A DNA stretch of 64,000 nt from a virus. Shown here in pieces: positions 15,529 to 24,055 of this stretch (within the stretch, counting starts at the first letter, position 1; every line of letters starts with the position of its first letter). Location of the stretch: positions 213,132 through 277,131 of IMG/VR virus record IMGVR_UViG_3300001782_000005, one strand, 5' to 3'. Under the pieces are notes generated by a model. It was not told the origin of the DNA. It ran no database searches and saw only the letters and a list, made by a program, of their open reading frames with translations. Both the position numbers and the translations under genes were made by a program.

Positions 15529-16776
15529 ATGGGTAATCCGACTCCAAGTCAAGAGAGAATAGTTGACCCTTATGCATCTTATCATAGCAATGTTGTAAAC
15601 AGACTAACCCGGATGATAACTACCGGACTCAATTGTTTATTTGGTACACATTCAATTGAAGTCACACAATTATCAACCACGGAAGTCGAATGCTCAGAGG
15701 GTCAATGTTTTAAGGATGACGTACTGATTCAAACGACTGCTACCCTAACAGTTGATTTTGAAGATGAGGATTTTTATGTTGATCCATCTGGAGGGTGGTG
15801 GAACGAAATAGGATATTACTATGTTGTCCTTGATTATGTTTATACAAAATCTAGACCCGCCCCAGAAGCTACCATCAAAATTATCCTACCAAGTCAAACT
15901 GCAACATTATTTAATTCTGATAGATATTTATTTCTAAAAGCAGTTGAAGTATCATGGAGCGGATCCGCATTTGAAATTGATGATGTGTGGGATTTTGACC
16001 CAGCAACTCCAACAAATAGACGAGTCTATGCTCCTCTCTTTGCAGGTGTTCAAGATACAGTTCCGGCATTTGATCAGGATGAACATGAGGCTAGAATTAT
16101 CTACGTAAGGTCGACTGACAGATTATATTGGGGCACGTCTGCTCGTTGGGAAACATTTAATGCAATTAGAGATAATATTGATACAATTGGAATGACTGTT
16201 GGTCAATTAGGTTATGTTGATGCAGGTGGTGCTATGCAACCTGCTATTGCCGATTCTATTGACCATCAAGCAGACGCAGTTATTATTCAAGTTGGTTATG
16301 AGGCCGATGGCAGCGGTAAAGTTAGAATGGCCGGTCGTGCTGATGACGTACCAGTTGAAACTGGAGTTACAGTTGCTATTGGTGATACTCTTTATTTATC
16401 TACAACCGAAGCAGGTACAGTCACAAATGTTGTACCGCCTGCTTTTCGCCAGACAGTTGGAACAGCAATAAGTGCAGCAACAGGTCCAAGTACAATTAGT
16501 ATATGGTTTTTCCCTGGTAATATGTATTTCGTTGCTGGTGCAAGTATTGTTAGAGATAACATTACTGCACCAGGTGATTGGACCCTAAGCGCTGGGAATT
16601 ATTATTATGATGTTGATATTTCTTCCCTTGGAGGTCTACAGGTAACTAGTGCATTTTTTGATGGGGTTGACAAAATCTATCCCATGCATGAAGAACTCAT
16701 CACTGTCCCGCCTTATAAACTCAGAGTATGGATGCCAGTGAATACCGTATCTCTCGACGCTATCATAATAGGTTAA
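15529..16776 (+). CDS. Virion structural protein (baseplate or fibre)
   Basis: 415 residues, beta-rich throughout, with no signal peptide. It begins a series of 12 co-directional genes that include tail-collar and fibre-tip proteins. The middle (about 230-290: ADSIDHQADAVIIQ, VTVAIGDTLYLST) resembles the small beta domains found in phage fibre and spike proteins. No catalytic motif is visible. Structural role is by context and composition. Confidence 0.6.
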   Translation: MGNPTPSQERIVDPYASYHSNVVNRLTRMITTGLNCLFGTHSIEVTQLSTTEVECSEGQCFKDDVLIQTTATLTVDFEDEDFYVDPSGGWWNEIGYYYVVLDYVYTKSRPAPEATIKIILPSQTATLFNSDRYLFLKAVEVSWSGSAFEIDDVWDFDPATPTNRRVYAPLFAGVQDTVPAFDQDEHEARIIYVRSTDRLYWGTSARWETFNAIRDNIDTIGMTVGQLGYVDAGGAMQPAIADSIDHQADAVIIQVGYEADGSGKVRMAGRADDVPVETGVTVAIGDTLYLSTTEAGTVTNVVPPAFRQTVGTAISAATGPSTISIWFFPGNMYFVAGASIVRDNITAPGDWTLSAGNYYYDVDISSLGGLQVTSAFFDGVDKIYPMHEELITVPPYKLRVWMPVNTVSLDAIIIG

Positions 16777-16789
16777 CGGAGGATTCTAA

Positions 16790-17992
16790 ATGAGTAAAAA
16801 TTATGGAACCCAGATGGAAGGTCCGTTTATTGGACAACGAGTACCAACTCTTCCAGTATGGACTCCAGCAGATGAAGGAAGAGAAATCTATACAGAAGAT
16901 ACTAGATTAAGATACTACGGTACTGATACAGGTTGGAGAGAGTACGGTGCAGGTGGAGGCGGCGGTTCTGAGTTTGATATGTACGCCGATATGCTTGGTC
17001 GGTCGATATATCTTAATTGTGGTTGGGATGGGTTTCTTGATGAATCATTTGTTGACCTTTTAAACTCTACAATGACATATGATGCCACAGACAATAAGTA
17101 TACTTTTACTCCTGGTCAAGTATTACAGAGTTTAAATTTCTATGATCCTTTACTAGGAATAACAATAACAGAATGTATGGTTTATATTGATTATGACGAC
17201 ACAGTATCTCCTACAATAGAAGTTACAGCAGATGGTGGAGCAAATTGGGAAACTACTGCTAATGGAGGAGTTCATATATTTTCAAACACTGGAACAGATC
17301 TAAGAATGCGAATTACTGGGGGCGGAAATGGAGAGGTTAGGAGTTGGGGTGTATTCTATAATCCAGACCCAACAGCAAACCAATTACTTAATGTAGTCCC
17401 CTCTGGTACAGTTACGATGTTTGCTGGAATCGCCGCTCCTCCTGGTTGGTTATTATGTGATGGCAGTCCATATCTTGTAGCAGATTATCCGGAGCTACAC
17501 TCAGCCATAGGTTATATTTGGGGTGGGGCGGGAGCAACCTTTAATGTACCCGATCTTCGCCAAAGAGGTCCATATGGTCCTGGTGGTGGTCGAGCTGTAG
17601 GTGATACAGGCGGCAGCGAAACAAAAGATGTATCACATACTCATTCCTTCGATGATGGTGGTCATACACACACAATTGCGAGTGACGGCGATCATACACA
17701 TGACGTTACTGTTTACGCAAGTGATAAAACTGGAGTTATTGTTCCTCATAAACCTGAGCCTCTAACAGTATTTCAGGATAGTATTAGCGTTGATCAAGAT
17801 TGGGCTGGTTTGTCAAAACCTGGTGTTTTTTCTGGAGTAGGAAAGATTGAAACAAGCGACGTAGACGGTGATCATGATCACGGCGGATCAACAGGATCAG
17901 CAAATGCTTCTGGAACAACCGATTCAGGTGGATCTGCAAGTCAAGATGTCTTAAACCCGATTGCAGTTGTTAATTTTATTATTAAGTTCTAA
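16790..17992 (+). CDS. Tail fibre protein with tail-collar domain and His-x-His tip
   Basis: 400 residues. Residues about 205-270 match the phage tail-collar domain: SGTVTMFAGIAAPPGWLLCDG then FNVPDLRQRGPYGPG. The C-terminal third carries repeated HTHSF, HTHTI, HTHDV and HDHGG pairs, the His-x-His metal-binding pattern of T4 gp37-like needle tips. It is 13 bases after the previous gene, with GGAGG upstream. The tip segment DHTHDVT...YASDKTG recurs almost unchanged in the next gene, evidence of module exchange. Confidence 0.85.
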   Translation: MSKNYGTQMEGPFIGQRVPTLPVWTPADEGREIYTEDTRLRYYGTDTGWREYGAGGGGGSEFDMYADMLGRSIYLNCGWDGFLDESFVDLLNSTMTYDATDNKYTFTPGQVLQSLNFYDPLLGITITECMVYIDYDDTVSPTIEVTADGGANWETTANGGVHIFSNTGTDLRMRITGGGNGEVRSWGVFYNPDPTANQLLNVVPSGTVTMFAGIAAPPGWLLCDGSPYLVADYPELHSAIGYIWGGAGATFNVPDLRQRGPYGPGGGRAVGDTGGSETKDVSHTHSFDDGGHTHTIASDGDHTHDVTVYASDKTGVIVPHKPEPLTVFQDSISVDQDWAGLSKPGVFSGVGKIETSDVDGDHDHGGSTGSANASGTTDSGGSASQDVLNPIAVVNFIIKF

Positions 17993-18010
17993 TATGAGGG
18001 AGTATACCAA

Positions 18011-18832
18011 ATGTCAATTGTCAAAGAAACGTCTAGTGGAGAGCACTATTTAGAGAAAATTACGACGGAAGGAGATGCACCTTATATCTCTGGTCTTCAA
18101 TTGTATCAGAGAAATGTAGGTTCTGATGGAGCATCTGGTAATACTGTCTTTACTCTCACTAAACCTTATTCTCCAGGATCAAATACTCTTTTTGTCTATT
18201 TAAATGGTCAGAAATGTACTTTGGAAGCAGCTCCAAGTCTTCCAAATGAGTATGAAGAAACTGATCCAGTTACAGTTACATTTGGTGCTTCCCTTCTTGC
18301 AAGTGACATTATTGAGTTTATTGTAGTTGGTGCTTATGTACTTGACGAAACTGAGGCAGAAAATATTCTTGGTATTGTAACAGGAACTAAAATGTATTTT
18401 TATCAGGCTGCTGCTCCAACTGGTTGGACAATTGACGCTACCCTTGGAGATGCAGTATTGGCAGTTCATGGTTCTTCAAGTTATGCTGGTTCAGGTAGTG
18501 GTGGAGTGCAAGCAGGCACATGGACCCAACCGAATCATAACCATTCAATCACTGGTGAATCTGACCATACTCACGATGTTACAATCTATGCAAGTGATAA
18601 AACTGGAACTATTGTCACTCATAAAGCAGAATCAGTAACAGCTATTATAACTGACGCGGTTGATGTTGCTTGGATCTCTACCTCAGGTCCAGCTAGTTAT
18701 ACTGGAGCAGGTAAAATTGAAACGAGTGAGGCGGAAGGTGCACATGATCATGGTGGAGTAACAGGAAATGCAGCAACAACAAGTACCTGGCGCCCATTTG
18801 CTAATGTAGGTATTATAGCAACCAGAAATTAG
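18011..18832 (+). CDS. Tail fibre tip protein with His-x-His motifs
   Basis: 273 residues. N-terminal half is a beta-rich domain (FTLTKPYSPGSNTLFVYLNGQK); the C-terminal half contains YQAAAPTGWTIDATLGDAV, NHNHS, DHTHDV, HDHGG and ends WRPFANVGIIATRN. The segment from YQAAAPTGW through TWTQPNH is repeated with near-identical DNA at 19589-19735. Probably an adhesin or receptor-binding subunit. Confidence 0.75.
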   Translation: MSIVKETSSGEHYLEKITTEGDAPYISGLQLYQRNVGSDGASGNTVFTLTKPYSPGSNTLFVYLNGQKCTLEAAPSLPNEYEETDPVTVTFGASLLASDIIEFIVVGAYVLDETEAENILGIVTGTKMYFYQAAAPTGWTIDATLGDAVLAVHGSSSYAGSGSGGVQAGTWTQPNHNHSITGESDHTHDVTIYASDKTGTIVTHKAESVTAIITDAVDVAWISTSGPASYTGAGKIETSEAEGAHDHGGVTGNAATTSTWRPFANVGIIATRN

Positions 18833-18842
18833 GAGAATCTAG

Positions 18843-19175
18843 ATGACTGTTTATTATAAGGTTTTTGATGAAGAAGGAAACTTTTCCCACTTCTCAAAAT
18901 TTCCTACAAAAAAAGGGGATGAACCATATGCTTCTGATCACCCTGAAGTTATAACTGAGAGAAAGAGATCTATCAAAGATACTCTAAATCCTGATGAGAA
19001 TTTATTTACTCACAGGGAGAAGAGGGGACCTGAATATCCTAATCATAAAGATCAATTAGATTATATTATGAAAGGGTTTAAATATCTGTATGACCAAGGG
19101 ATTGATGTCGGGCCAGATATTAAAGAGTGGCTCAATAAGTGTTTGGCAGTAAAGGAGAAATATCCAAAGGAGTAA
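18843..19175 (+). CDS. Putative tail-fibre-associated protein or chaperone
   Basis: 110 residues, soluble and charged. The C-terminal half (DQLDYIMKGFKYLYDQGIDVG...WLNKCLAVKEKYPKE) resembles small phage proteins encoded beside fibre tips in which a DQLD helix is followed by a VK-x-xYPK ending; these are often assembly factors. The family call is tentative. Confidence 0.5.
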   Translation: MTVYYKVFDEEGNFSHFSKFPTKKGDEPYASDHPEVITERKRSIKDTLNPDENLFTHREKRGPEYPNHKDQLDYIMKGFKYLYDQGIDVGPDIKEWLNKCLAVKEKYPKE

Positions 19176-19179
19176 AAGG

Positions 19180-19524
19180 ATGTACTGCGATGGAGTCTGT
19201 GAAAAGGATGGGAAGAAATGTGGTCATTATATAACCCTTACTATGCATGATACTCAGACCACGAAGACAAGTGTTATTGATCTATGTAGATTTCAAGCTA
19301 TACTTGATTCTCTTCTTAGGATGGAAAAAAATCACTTAGGTATTCAGCAAGCGGTTGAGAGTCAAAGAAATGAAGAAGTCAAAACCGGTGACAAACTTGC
19401 ACAAGCAATGGATACTGGATTTAGACGAGTTGCAAAAGCAACAAAAGATTCTATAGTTTCGTTAAAACCAGAGAAGAAAAAAGTTAGCCAAAAATTACTA
19501 AGTTTTTTAAAGGGAGATAGTTAA
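19180..19524 (+). CDS. Hypothetical protein with N-terminal Cys-His cluster
   Basis: 114 residues. The N-terminus (MYCDGVCEKDGKKCGHY) could bind a metal; the rest is mostly helical with a Lys-rich end. It overlaps the next gene by one base (TAATG), so the two are coupled. No family recognised. Confidence 0.5.
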   Translation: MYCDGVCEKDGKKCGHYITLTMHDTQTTKTSVIDLCRFQAILDSLLRMEKNHLGIQQAVESQRNEEVKTGDKLAQAMDTGFRRVAKATKDSIVSLKPEKKKVSQKLLSFLKGDS

Positions 19525-19946
19525 TGGCTGATCTAAGTTCATCAAATTTTCCACCCGAAGTAGTTCAATTTGCATCTGGTGTAAAGCAATACTTTTATCA
19601 GGCTGCTGCTCCAACTGGTTGGACAATTGACGCTACTCTTGGAGATGCTGTACTAGCTGTCCATGGTTCGTCAAGTTATGACGGTTCGGGTAGTGGTGGG
19701 GAACAGAGAGGAACATGGACCCAACCAAATCATACTCACCCTTTCAATGCCGGAACTCACGTTCATACAGGTGTGACCTCGTCAGAACTTGGCCTTGGTC
19801 CGAATTTAAAGAGTAGTGGTGATGATAGTCACTATCACACATTTACTACTGACCCCACGGGCGTTTCTGGTACGACTTCTGGTGGAGCAACTGCAAGTTC
19901 TTGGCGTCCATTCGCCAATGTAGGTATTATAGCAACAAAGGACTAA
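19524..19946 (+). CDS. Short tail fibre tip paralogue
   Basis: 140 residues, essentially the tip module of the gene at 18011 on its own: YQAAAPTGWTIDATLGDAV, TWTQPNHTH, then HVHTG and HYHTF pairs and the ending WRPFANVGIIATKD. The DNA of the shared segment differs mainly at third codon positions, so this is an old duplication under selection. It could provide an alternative receptor-binding tip. Confidence 0.72.
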   Translation: MADLSSSNFPPEVVQFASGVKQYFYQAAAPTGWTIDATLGDAVLAVHGSSSYDGSGSGGEQRGTWTQPNHTHPFNAGTHVHTGVTSSELGLGPNLKSSGDDSHYHTFTTDPTGVSGTTSGGATASSWRPFANVGIIATKD

Positions 19947-19948
19947 TT

Positions 19949-20206
19949 ATGCCCATACCAGATATAAGGATCGCTATTAAAATATTAAAGGATTTTCAGA
20001 TTGGCGTAAGTGATCCTAAAGTTTTAGAAAATGCAGCATCAATTATTTATGCAAATGATATTAAACCTATGTATGTAGTAAATGCAATTAGAAATCTGAT
20101 TGACCCACCAGAAGAGGGTGGTTATGCTTATGCACAAGAATATATTGATCAGCAAATTGAAGATATAGTAAGAAGTTTACACAGACGAAAAACAGGAGTC
20201 TATTGA
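19949..20206 (+). CDS. Small helical protein, paralogue A
   Basis: 85 residues, start at ATG 19949 just after the fibre-tip stop. Helical, with AIKILKDF, LENAASIIYANDIKP and AQEYIDQQIEDI. The next gene (20206) repeats this whole plan, so they are tandem paralogues, joined by TGATG overlap. Unknown role; lies among tail-fibre genes. Confidence 0.55.
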   Translation: MPIPDIRIAIKILKDFQIGVSDPKVLENAASIIYANDIKPMYVVNAIRNLIDPPEEGGYAYAQEYIDQQIEDIVRSLHRRKTGVY

Positions 20207-20460
20207 TGCCAGTTCCCAACCTTGAAGATGCTATTAATATCTTAAAAACTTTTAATGTTGAGACATCACCAATTACTTTGCTGCAACAAGCAGCATCTAT
20301 TGTCATGGCCAACGATATTAGACCTGTTGATATTATAAGGGCAATTCGGATCCTTAATGTCTCTGAAGATGAAGATGATGAAGATGATGCACAAGAATAT
20401 ATTGATCAAGCAATTCAGGATTTAGAAAGAATAAGGGATGAGAGGCAAGGGTCTAGTTGA
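20206..20460 (+). CDS. Small helical protein, paralogue B
   Basis: 84 residues from ATG 20206 (an in-frame TTG one codon earlier is less likely). It shares AINILKTF, LLQQAASIVMANDIRP and AQEYIDQAIQDLER with the preceding gene, with an acidic insert (EDEDDEDD) before the last helix. Tandem duplication among virion genes. Confidence 0.55.
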   Translation: MPVPNLEDAINILKTFNVETSPITLLQQAASIVMANDIRPVDIIRAIRILNVSEDEDDEDDAQEYIDQAIQDLERIRDERQGSS

Positions 20461-20491
20461 TATAAATAAAACTTATTTTCGGGAGAGGTTA

Positions 20492-20791
20492 ATGGAAAAG
20501 ACAGGGAAAATGGCTCACAAGTTTCTTCAACAACTAACTTCTGAAGATTCCAGGGAAATGTTTGAGGGTCTTGCGGATCTTGTGGAGGTATTAGAAAACA
20601 AAAATGACCCAGAACAAACCGAGATGTATCTAGTTCAAAATATCTATCATTTTTTCGAGAAATTGAAAGCTCTTGAAAATAACTTACATAGTTATGTAAG
20701 AGAGTCGGCAGGAGAACTCCCTGGAAATAAGTTGGATATGTTGTATGATGAGACTAAAAGTACTGGGTCTAGTATCCTCTATGAAGATTAA
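20492..20791 (+). CDS. Small helical protein
   Basis: 99 residues from ATG 20492, chosen for the GGGAGAGG site. Acidic and helical (MFEGLADLVEVLENKND, YHFFEKLKALENNLHSY). No membrane segment or Cys. Its family resemblance to small structural or phosphoribosyl-ATP-pyrophosphohydrolase-like helical proteins is too weak to use. Unknown. Confidence 0.5.
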   Translation: MEKTGKMAHKFLQQLTSEDSREMFEGLADLVEVLENKNDPEQTEMYLVQNIYHFFEKLKALENNLHSYVRESAGELPGNKLDMLYDETKSTGSSILYED

Positions 20792-20805
20792 ACAAAAGGA
20801 TCGAA

Positions 20806-21258
20806 ATGTTACGAGATACATTTGTTGGACCCGGAGCCCAATTTAGGCAGGACAATGGTTTATTATTATTCTATGACCTCTTTAGGTTGAAATGGATAAG
20901 TGCTGCCAGAGAAAATGTGGCTTTTGGAATCGACCATCGAAACATATCAAGTGATAGATGGATGTCCCTTATCTCTAGTATATATTCAAATGTTGTAGGT
21001 TATCGAATTCCTCGAAACGCAACAATCACTGCCGTGACCATCCAAACACAAAATCTAACTACCTGTACATTTAGAATCCGAAAGAACAACTCACCGGCGA
21101 ACATTATGAGTATAAATTTAGCAGCAGAATCAGGAAAATCGAATGACGATCTTGATATTGATCTATCTGAAAATGACTTCTTACAATGTTATTTAGAGAA
21201 TATAACAGGAAATGTTGATTATCCTACTTTATTATTAGAATTGGCATGGAGAGAATAA
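20806..21258 (+). CDS. Virion protein with IPRNATI...LAWRE module
   Basis: 150 residues. The last ~100 form a beta module (GYRIPRNATITAVTIQ, FRIRKN, DLSENDFLQCYLENI, LLLELAWRE) that is repeated at the C-terminus of the genes at 21275 and, more distantly, 23243. Such repeated modules are typical of trimeric fibre or baseplate decorations. Confidence 0.6.
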   Translation: MLRDTFVGPGAQFRQDNGLLLFYDLFRLKWISAARENVAFGIDHRNISSDRWMSLISSIYSNVVGYRIPRNATITAVTIQTQNLTTCTFRIRKNNSPANIMSINLAAESGKSNDDLDIDLSENDFLQCYLENITGNVDYPTLLLELAWRE

Positions 21259-21274
21259 ATAGGAGGTATTAACT

Positions 21275-22549
21275 ATGGCAGAAATGTGGACATTACAAAT
21301 TAGAAATGACTCCACTGCCGATGTGTTTATCGAAGACCTTGGCATAAATGTTCCTGCTGGGGACACAATACCTTTTGCTGATCAATTTACATATCCAGAA
21401 ATTGCAGCATCTGACGATCTTCGAACAGCAGTAGGAGGGGGTGAATTAGTTCTCTATGGTTATGATGGAGACTTATCTGCTGCAGATGGACAAGAATATC
21501 TTGAGATGGTTCATATTTATTATCTCAAAGATAACTATTATTCTAAAACTGAATTGCAAACGTCTGGTCAAGCTGAAGTTCATTGGGACAATCTTACTAA
21601 TGTTCCACCATTTGGTTTCTTTACATGGACGGAACCAGTTCAAGCTAGAGTTCTTGTAATTCAAGCAACCCCTCCAGCAAATCCAGATACAGGTGATTTC
21701 TATGTAGATACTGATAATGATTACCTATATAAATGGGATGGTACTGCATGGATTGATATGAAGCACCTGACTGAGGGTGATAGAGTAATCAACCTTGATT
21801 CAACTTCTGAGAACATCTTTGAACTCACAACTGGAACATGGACTGATCTTGGTCAACCAGCAGATAATACTGCAGTCATTGTAAACTTTGATTACAATGA
21901 TTTGCCAGCACTATGGGTTTATGATGACGAGATCTTGCTTGGTTGGATAAGAATAGCTGACTCTGAAATGTTTACCGGCAATACACTAGACCAAGCATAT
22001 GATCAAGGTGGACCTGGAGCAGGTAGAACCATCTATGTCGACTCTGGTGCAGTTCAATTAAGTGCTTCTGGTGGTTATGCTCCTCTTGAATTAACTGATC
22101 TAGCTTCTGCTCCAACTACTGGACTTGCTGATGGTCAATTGGCAGTGATTAATGGTCTGCTCTATGAGTATGACGATGTTCGGACAAAGTGGTTGAGTGT
22201 CCAAAAAATAAGTCTTTTCTTTGGTCGAAGTGGTAATACAAAGAATCAATACCTTAGTTTCGGCGTTGGTACTCTAGCATCAAATAATTCAGGTTTCCGT
22301 ATTCCACGTAACGCAACTATAGTTTCACTTTCTGGACAACTAGATGCATCTGGAACTTGTGATATGAGAATAAGAAAGAATGGTACAGCAACGAATATAG
22401 CCACACTATCAATTGCCGCTGCTCAAGGTGCCCACGATAATACAATAAACGTTGACCTGTCTGCTGGAGATTTTCTCCATTCTTATCTTGATGCTGTTGC
22501 TGGTGTTCCTGATCCAGTACTTATTGTTGAGATCGCTTGGAGAGAATAG
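21275..22549 (+). CDS. Virion fibre-like protein, two shared modules
   Basis: 424 residues. The N-terminal ~75 residues (NDSTADVFIEDLGINVPAGDT) are shared with the genes at 22557, 23243 and 24052. The middle has PPANPDTGDFYVDTDNDYLYKW, a pattern common in phage fibre beta domains, and the C-terminus carries the IPRNATI...EIAWRE module. GGAGG ribosome site. Probably a structural fibre subunit. Confidence 0.62.
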   Translation: MAEMWTLQIRNDSTADVFIEDLGINVPAGDTIPFADQFTYPEIAASDDLRTAVGGGELVLYGYDGDLSAADGQEYLEMVHIYYLKDNYYSKTELQTSGQAEVHWDNLTNVPPFGFFTWTEPVQARVLVIQATPPANPDTGDFYVDTDNDYLYKWDGTAWIDMKHLTEGDRVINLDSTSENIFELTTGTWTDLGQPADNTAVIVNFDYNDLPALWVYDDEILLGWIRIADSEMFTGNTLDQAYDQGGPGAGRTIYVDSGAVQLSASGGYAPLELTDLASAPTTGLADGQLAVINGLLYEYDDVRTKWLSVQKISLFFGRSGNTKNQYLSFGVGTLASNNSGFRIPRNATIVSLSGQLDASGTCDMRIRKNGTATNIATLSIAAAQGAHDNTINVDLSAGDFLHSYLDAVAGVPDPVLIVEIAWRE

Positions 22550-22556
22550 GTGAATA

Positions 22557-23243
22557 ATGACAACATGGAAAGATATAATTGCGATCAACGATACAACGAG
22601 CGATATATTCCTGGAGGACCTGGGAGTAACTATCCCAGCGTCCTCCCAAGTTTCGCTACATGAGCAGTTCGAGTTTTCAGAAATAGCGAATGCTGATCCA
22701 TTAAAAGTTGAAGTAGCAGCAGGAAATATAATCATAAATAATGGTACCTCAAATCTTTCAATATCAGATGCTTTATACTATATAGACTATTGGGGTAAAT
22801 ATGAGTATAACTCTGAACAAGCATTTATTGAGGGTTATGTTTATGCGACTCAAACTTTAGTAGCGGATGATACTTATAAGGATTTAGAAATATCAAGTTT
22901 ATCAGTTACACCCAAGAATGCTGAATTAAATAGTAATACAGAAGTTAAGGCATTAATAGGAGGAATCTATTCGATAAGTTATAAAGTTGCTTTCCTCTAT
23001 ACTGGTAATGCTGCAATTATTCAATATACTACAATCGCCTCTAAGAATGCAGTTGATATATCTAGGTCAAGAAGAAATGACTGGTCTCAATACTCTAATA
23101 CTCGGGTTACTCTTGATTCAGGGAGGTTTTTGACAAGACTTAATGCAGATGATTTAGTAAAGATCAGAGCGAAGGTTAGTTGGAAATATGATAACGTAAC
23201 TATTGAATATGCTAGCTTATTACTACAAAGGTTATATGAATAA
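22557..23243 (+). CDS. Virion fibre-like protein
   Basis: 228 residues. N-terminal module (NDTTSDIFLEDLGVTIPASSQ) shared with its neighbours; the C-terminal ~130 residues are a different beta domain (YSISYKVAFLYTGNAA, RVTLDSGRFLTRL) that looks like a TNF/C1q-type trimer. Overlaps the next gene by one base (TAATG). Confidence 0.58.
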   Translation: MTTWKDIIAINDTTSDIFLEDLGVTIPASSQVSLHEQFEFSEIANADPLKVEVAAGNIIINNGTSNLSISDALYYIDYWGKYEYNSEQAFIEGYVYATQTLVADDTYKDLEISSLSVTPKNAELNSNTEVKALIGGIYSISYKVAFLYTGNAAIIQYTTIASKNAVDISRSRRNDWSQYSNTRVTLDSGRFLTRLNADDLVKIRAKVSWKYDNVTIEYASLLLQRLYE

Positions 23244-24055
23244 TGGCAGTATACTACTACAATATAACGAATAATACTAGTAATCCAATTAGGTTGCCTA
23301 GTAATCAAGTAGTAGATGCCACTTCTACAGTTAGTTTAACTTTACTTGAGTTTAGAACTTATTGTGAACAAGATGATGAATTTTTGGAGTATGTATATAA
23401 TGGAGATATAAGTGTAAGTTTTGGTCCTGGATATCAATCAGTCCATATACCAATACCTTCAGATGGAATTCATGAAGTATTGAGAAATACTGATAAGATA
23501 AAAGGAATTGAAGTTGATGATTCTGGTATAAACCCTAGTTATTTCTTAACCTATAGAAGTGGTAGTGGGAAAATAGAATATCAACCCGTTGCTCAGTCAT
23601 CCCTAACAACTCCTGACACAACAGCGGTTCTTTGGATTGATACTTTAAATTCTCTCATATGCTTTTGGGATGAGGCAAGAGGTAAATGGTTAGCAACAGT
23701 CAAGAACGTTTTTGCATTTGGTAAAGCTTCTCTATCAAGAAATACTTATTTGAATGTATCTGGTATTGCACCCAGTTCAGCAAATGTGGGTTATTTTGTA
23801 TTTAGGTACGCAACTATAACAGGAGTATGGTGCAAAGTAGCGAGTATGACTGGCGCTTCAGATCCCTATATGGAAATAAGGACTATATTAGATGGAACGT
23901 TGTTCACTTTTGAAATACCAGACCCAGGTCTTGTATATTATAATAATGAGTTGAATATTGATATAGATAAAGGGAGGGTTCTTCAATGTTGGGTTAGAGA
24001 TAGGTTTGTAGACCCTGTTGTTCAAGTTGAAATGTCGTGGAGATGTGGAATATGA
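23243..24055 (+). CDS. Virion fibre-like protein
   Basis: 270 residues. A divergent copy of the N-terminal module (NNTSNPIRLPSNQVVDATST) is followed by a linker domain with VLWIDTLNSLICFWDEARGKW and a C-terminal module related to those ending AWRE (here QVEMSWRCGI). ATGA overlap with the next gene. Structural by context. Confidence 0.58.
   Translation: MAVYYYNITNNTSNPIRLPSNQVVDATSTVSLTLLEFRTYCEQDDEFLEYVYNGDISVSFGPGYQSVHIPIPSDGIHEVLRNTDKIKGIEVDDSGINPSYFLTYRSGSGKIEYQPVAQSSLTTPDTTAVLWIDTLNSLICFWDEARGKWLATVKNVFAFGKASLSRNTYLNVSGIAPSSANVGYFVFRYATITGVWCKVASMTGASDPYMEIRTILDGTLFTFEIPDPGLVYYNNELNIDIDKGRVLQCWVRDRFVDPVVQVEMSWRCGI

Noticed and set aside
17690-19946. Diversity-generating retroelement for the repeated fibre tips
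   Set aside because: No reverse transcriptase gene, no template repeat with adenine-specific changes; differences are mostly third-position.
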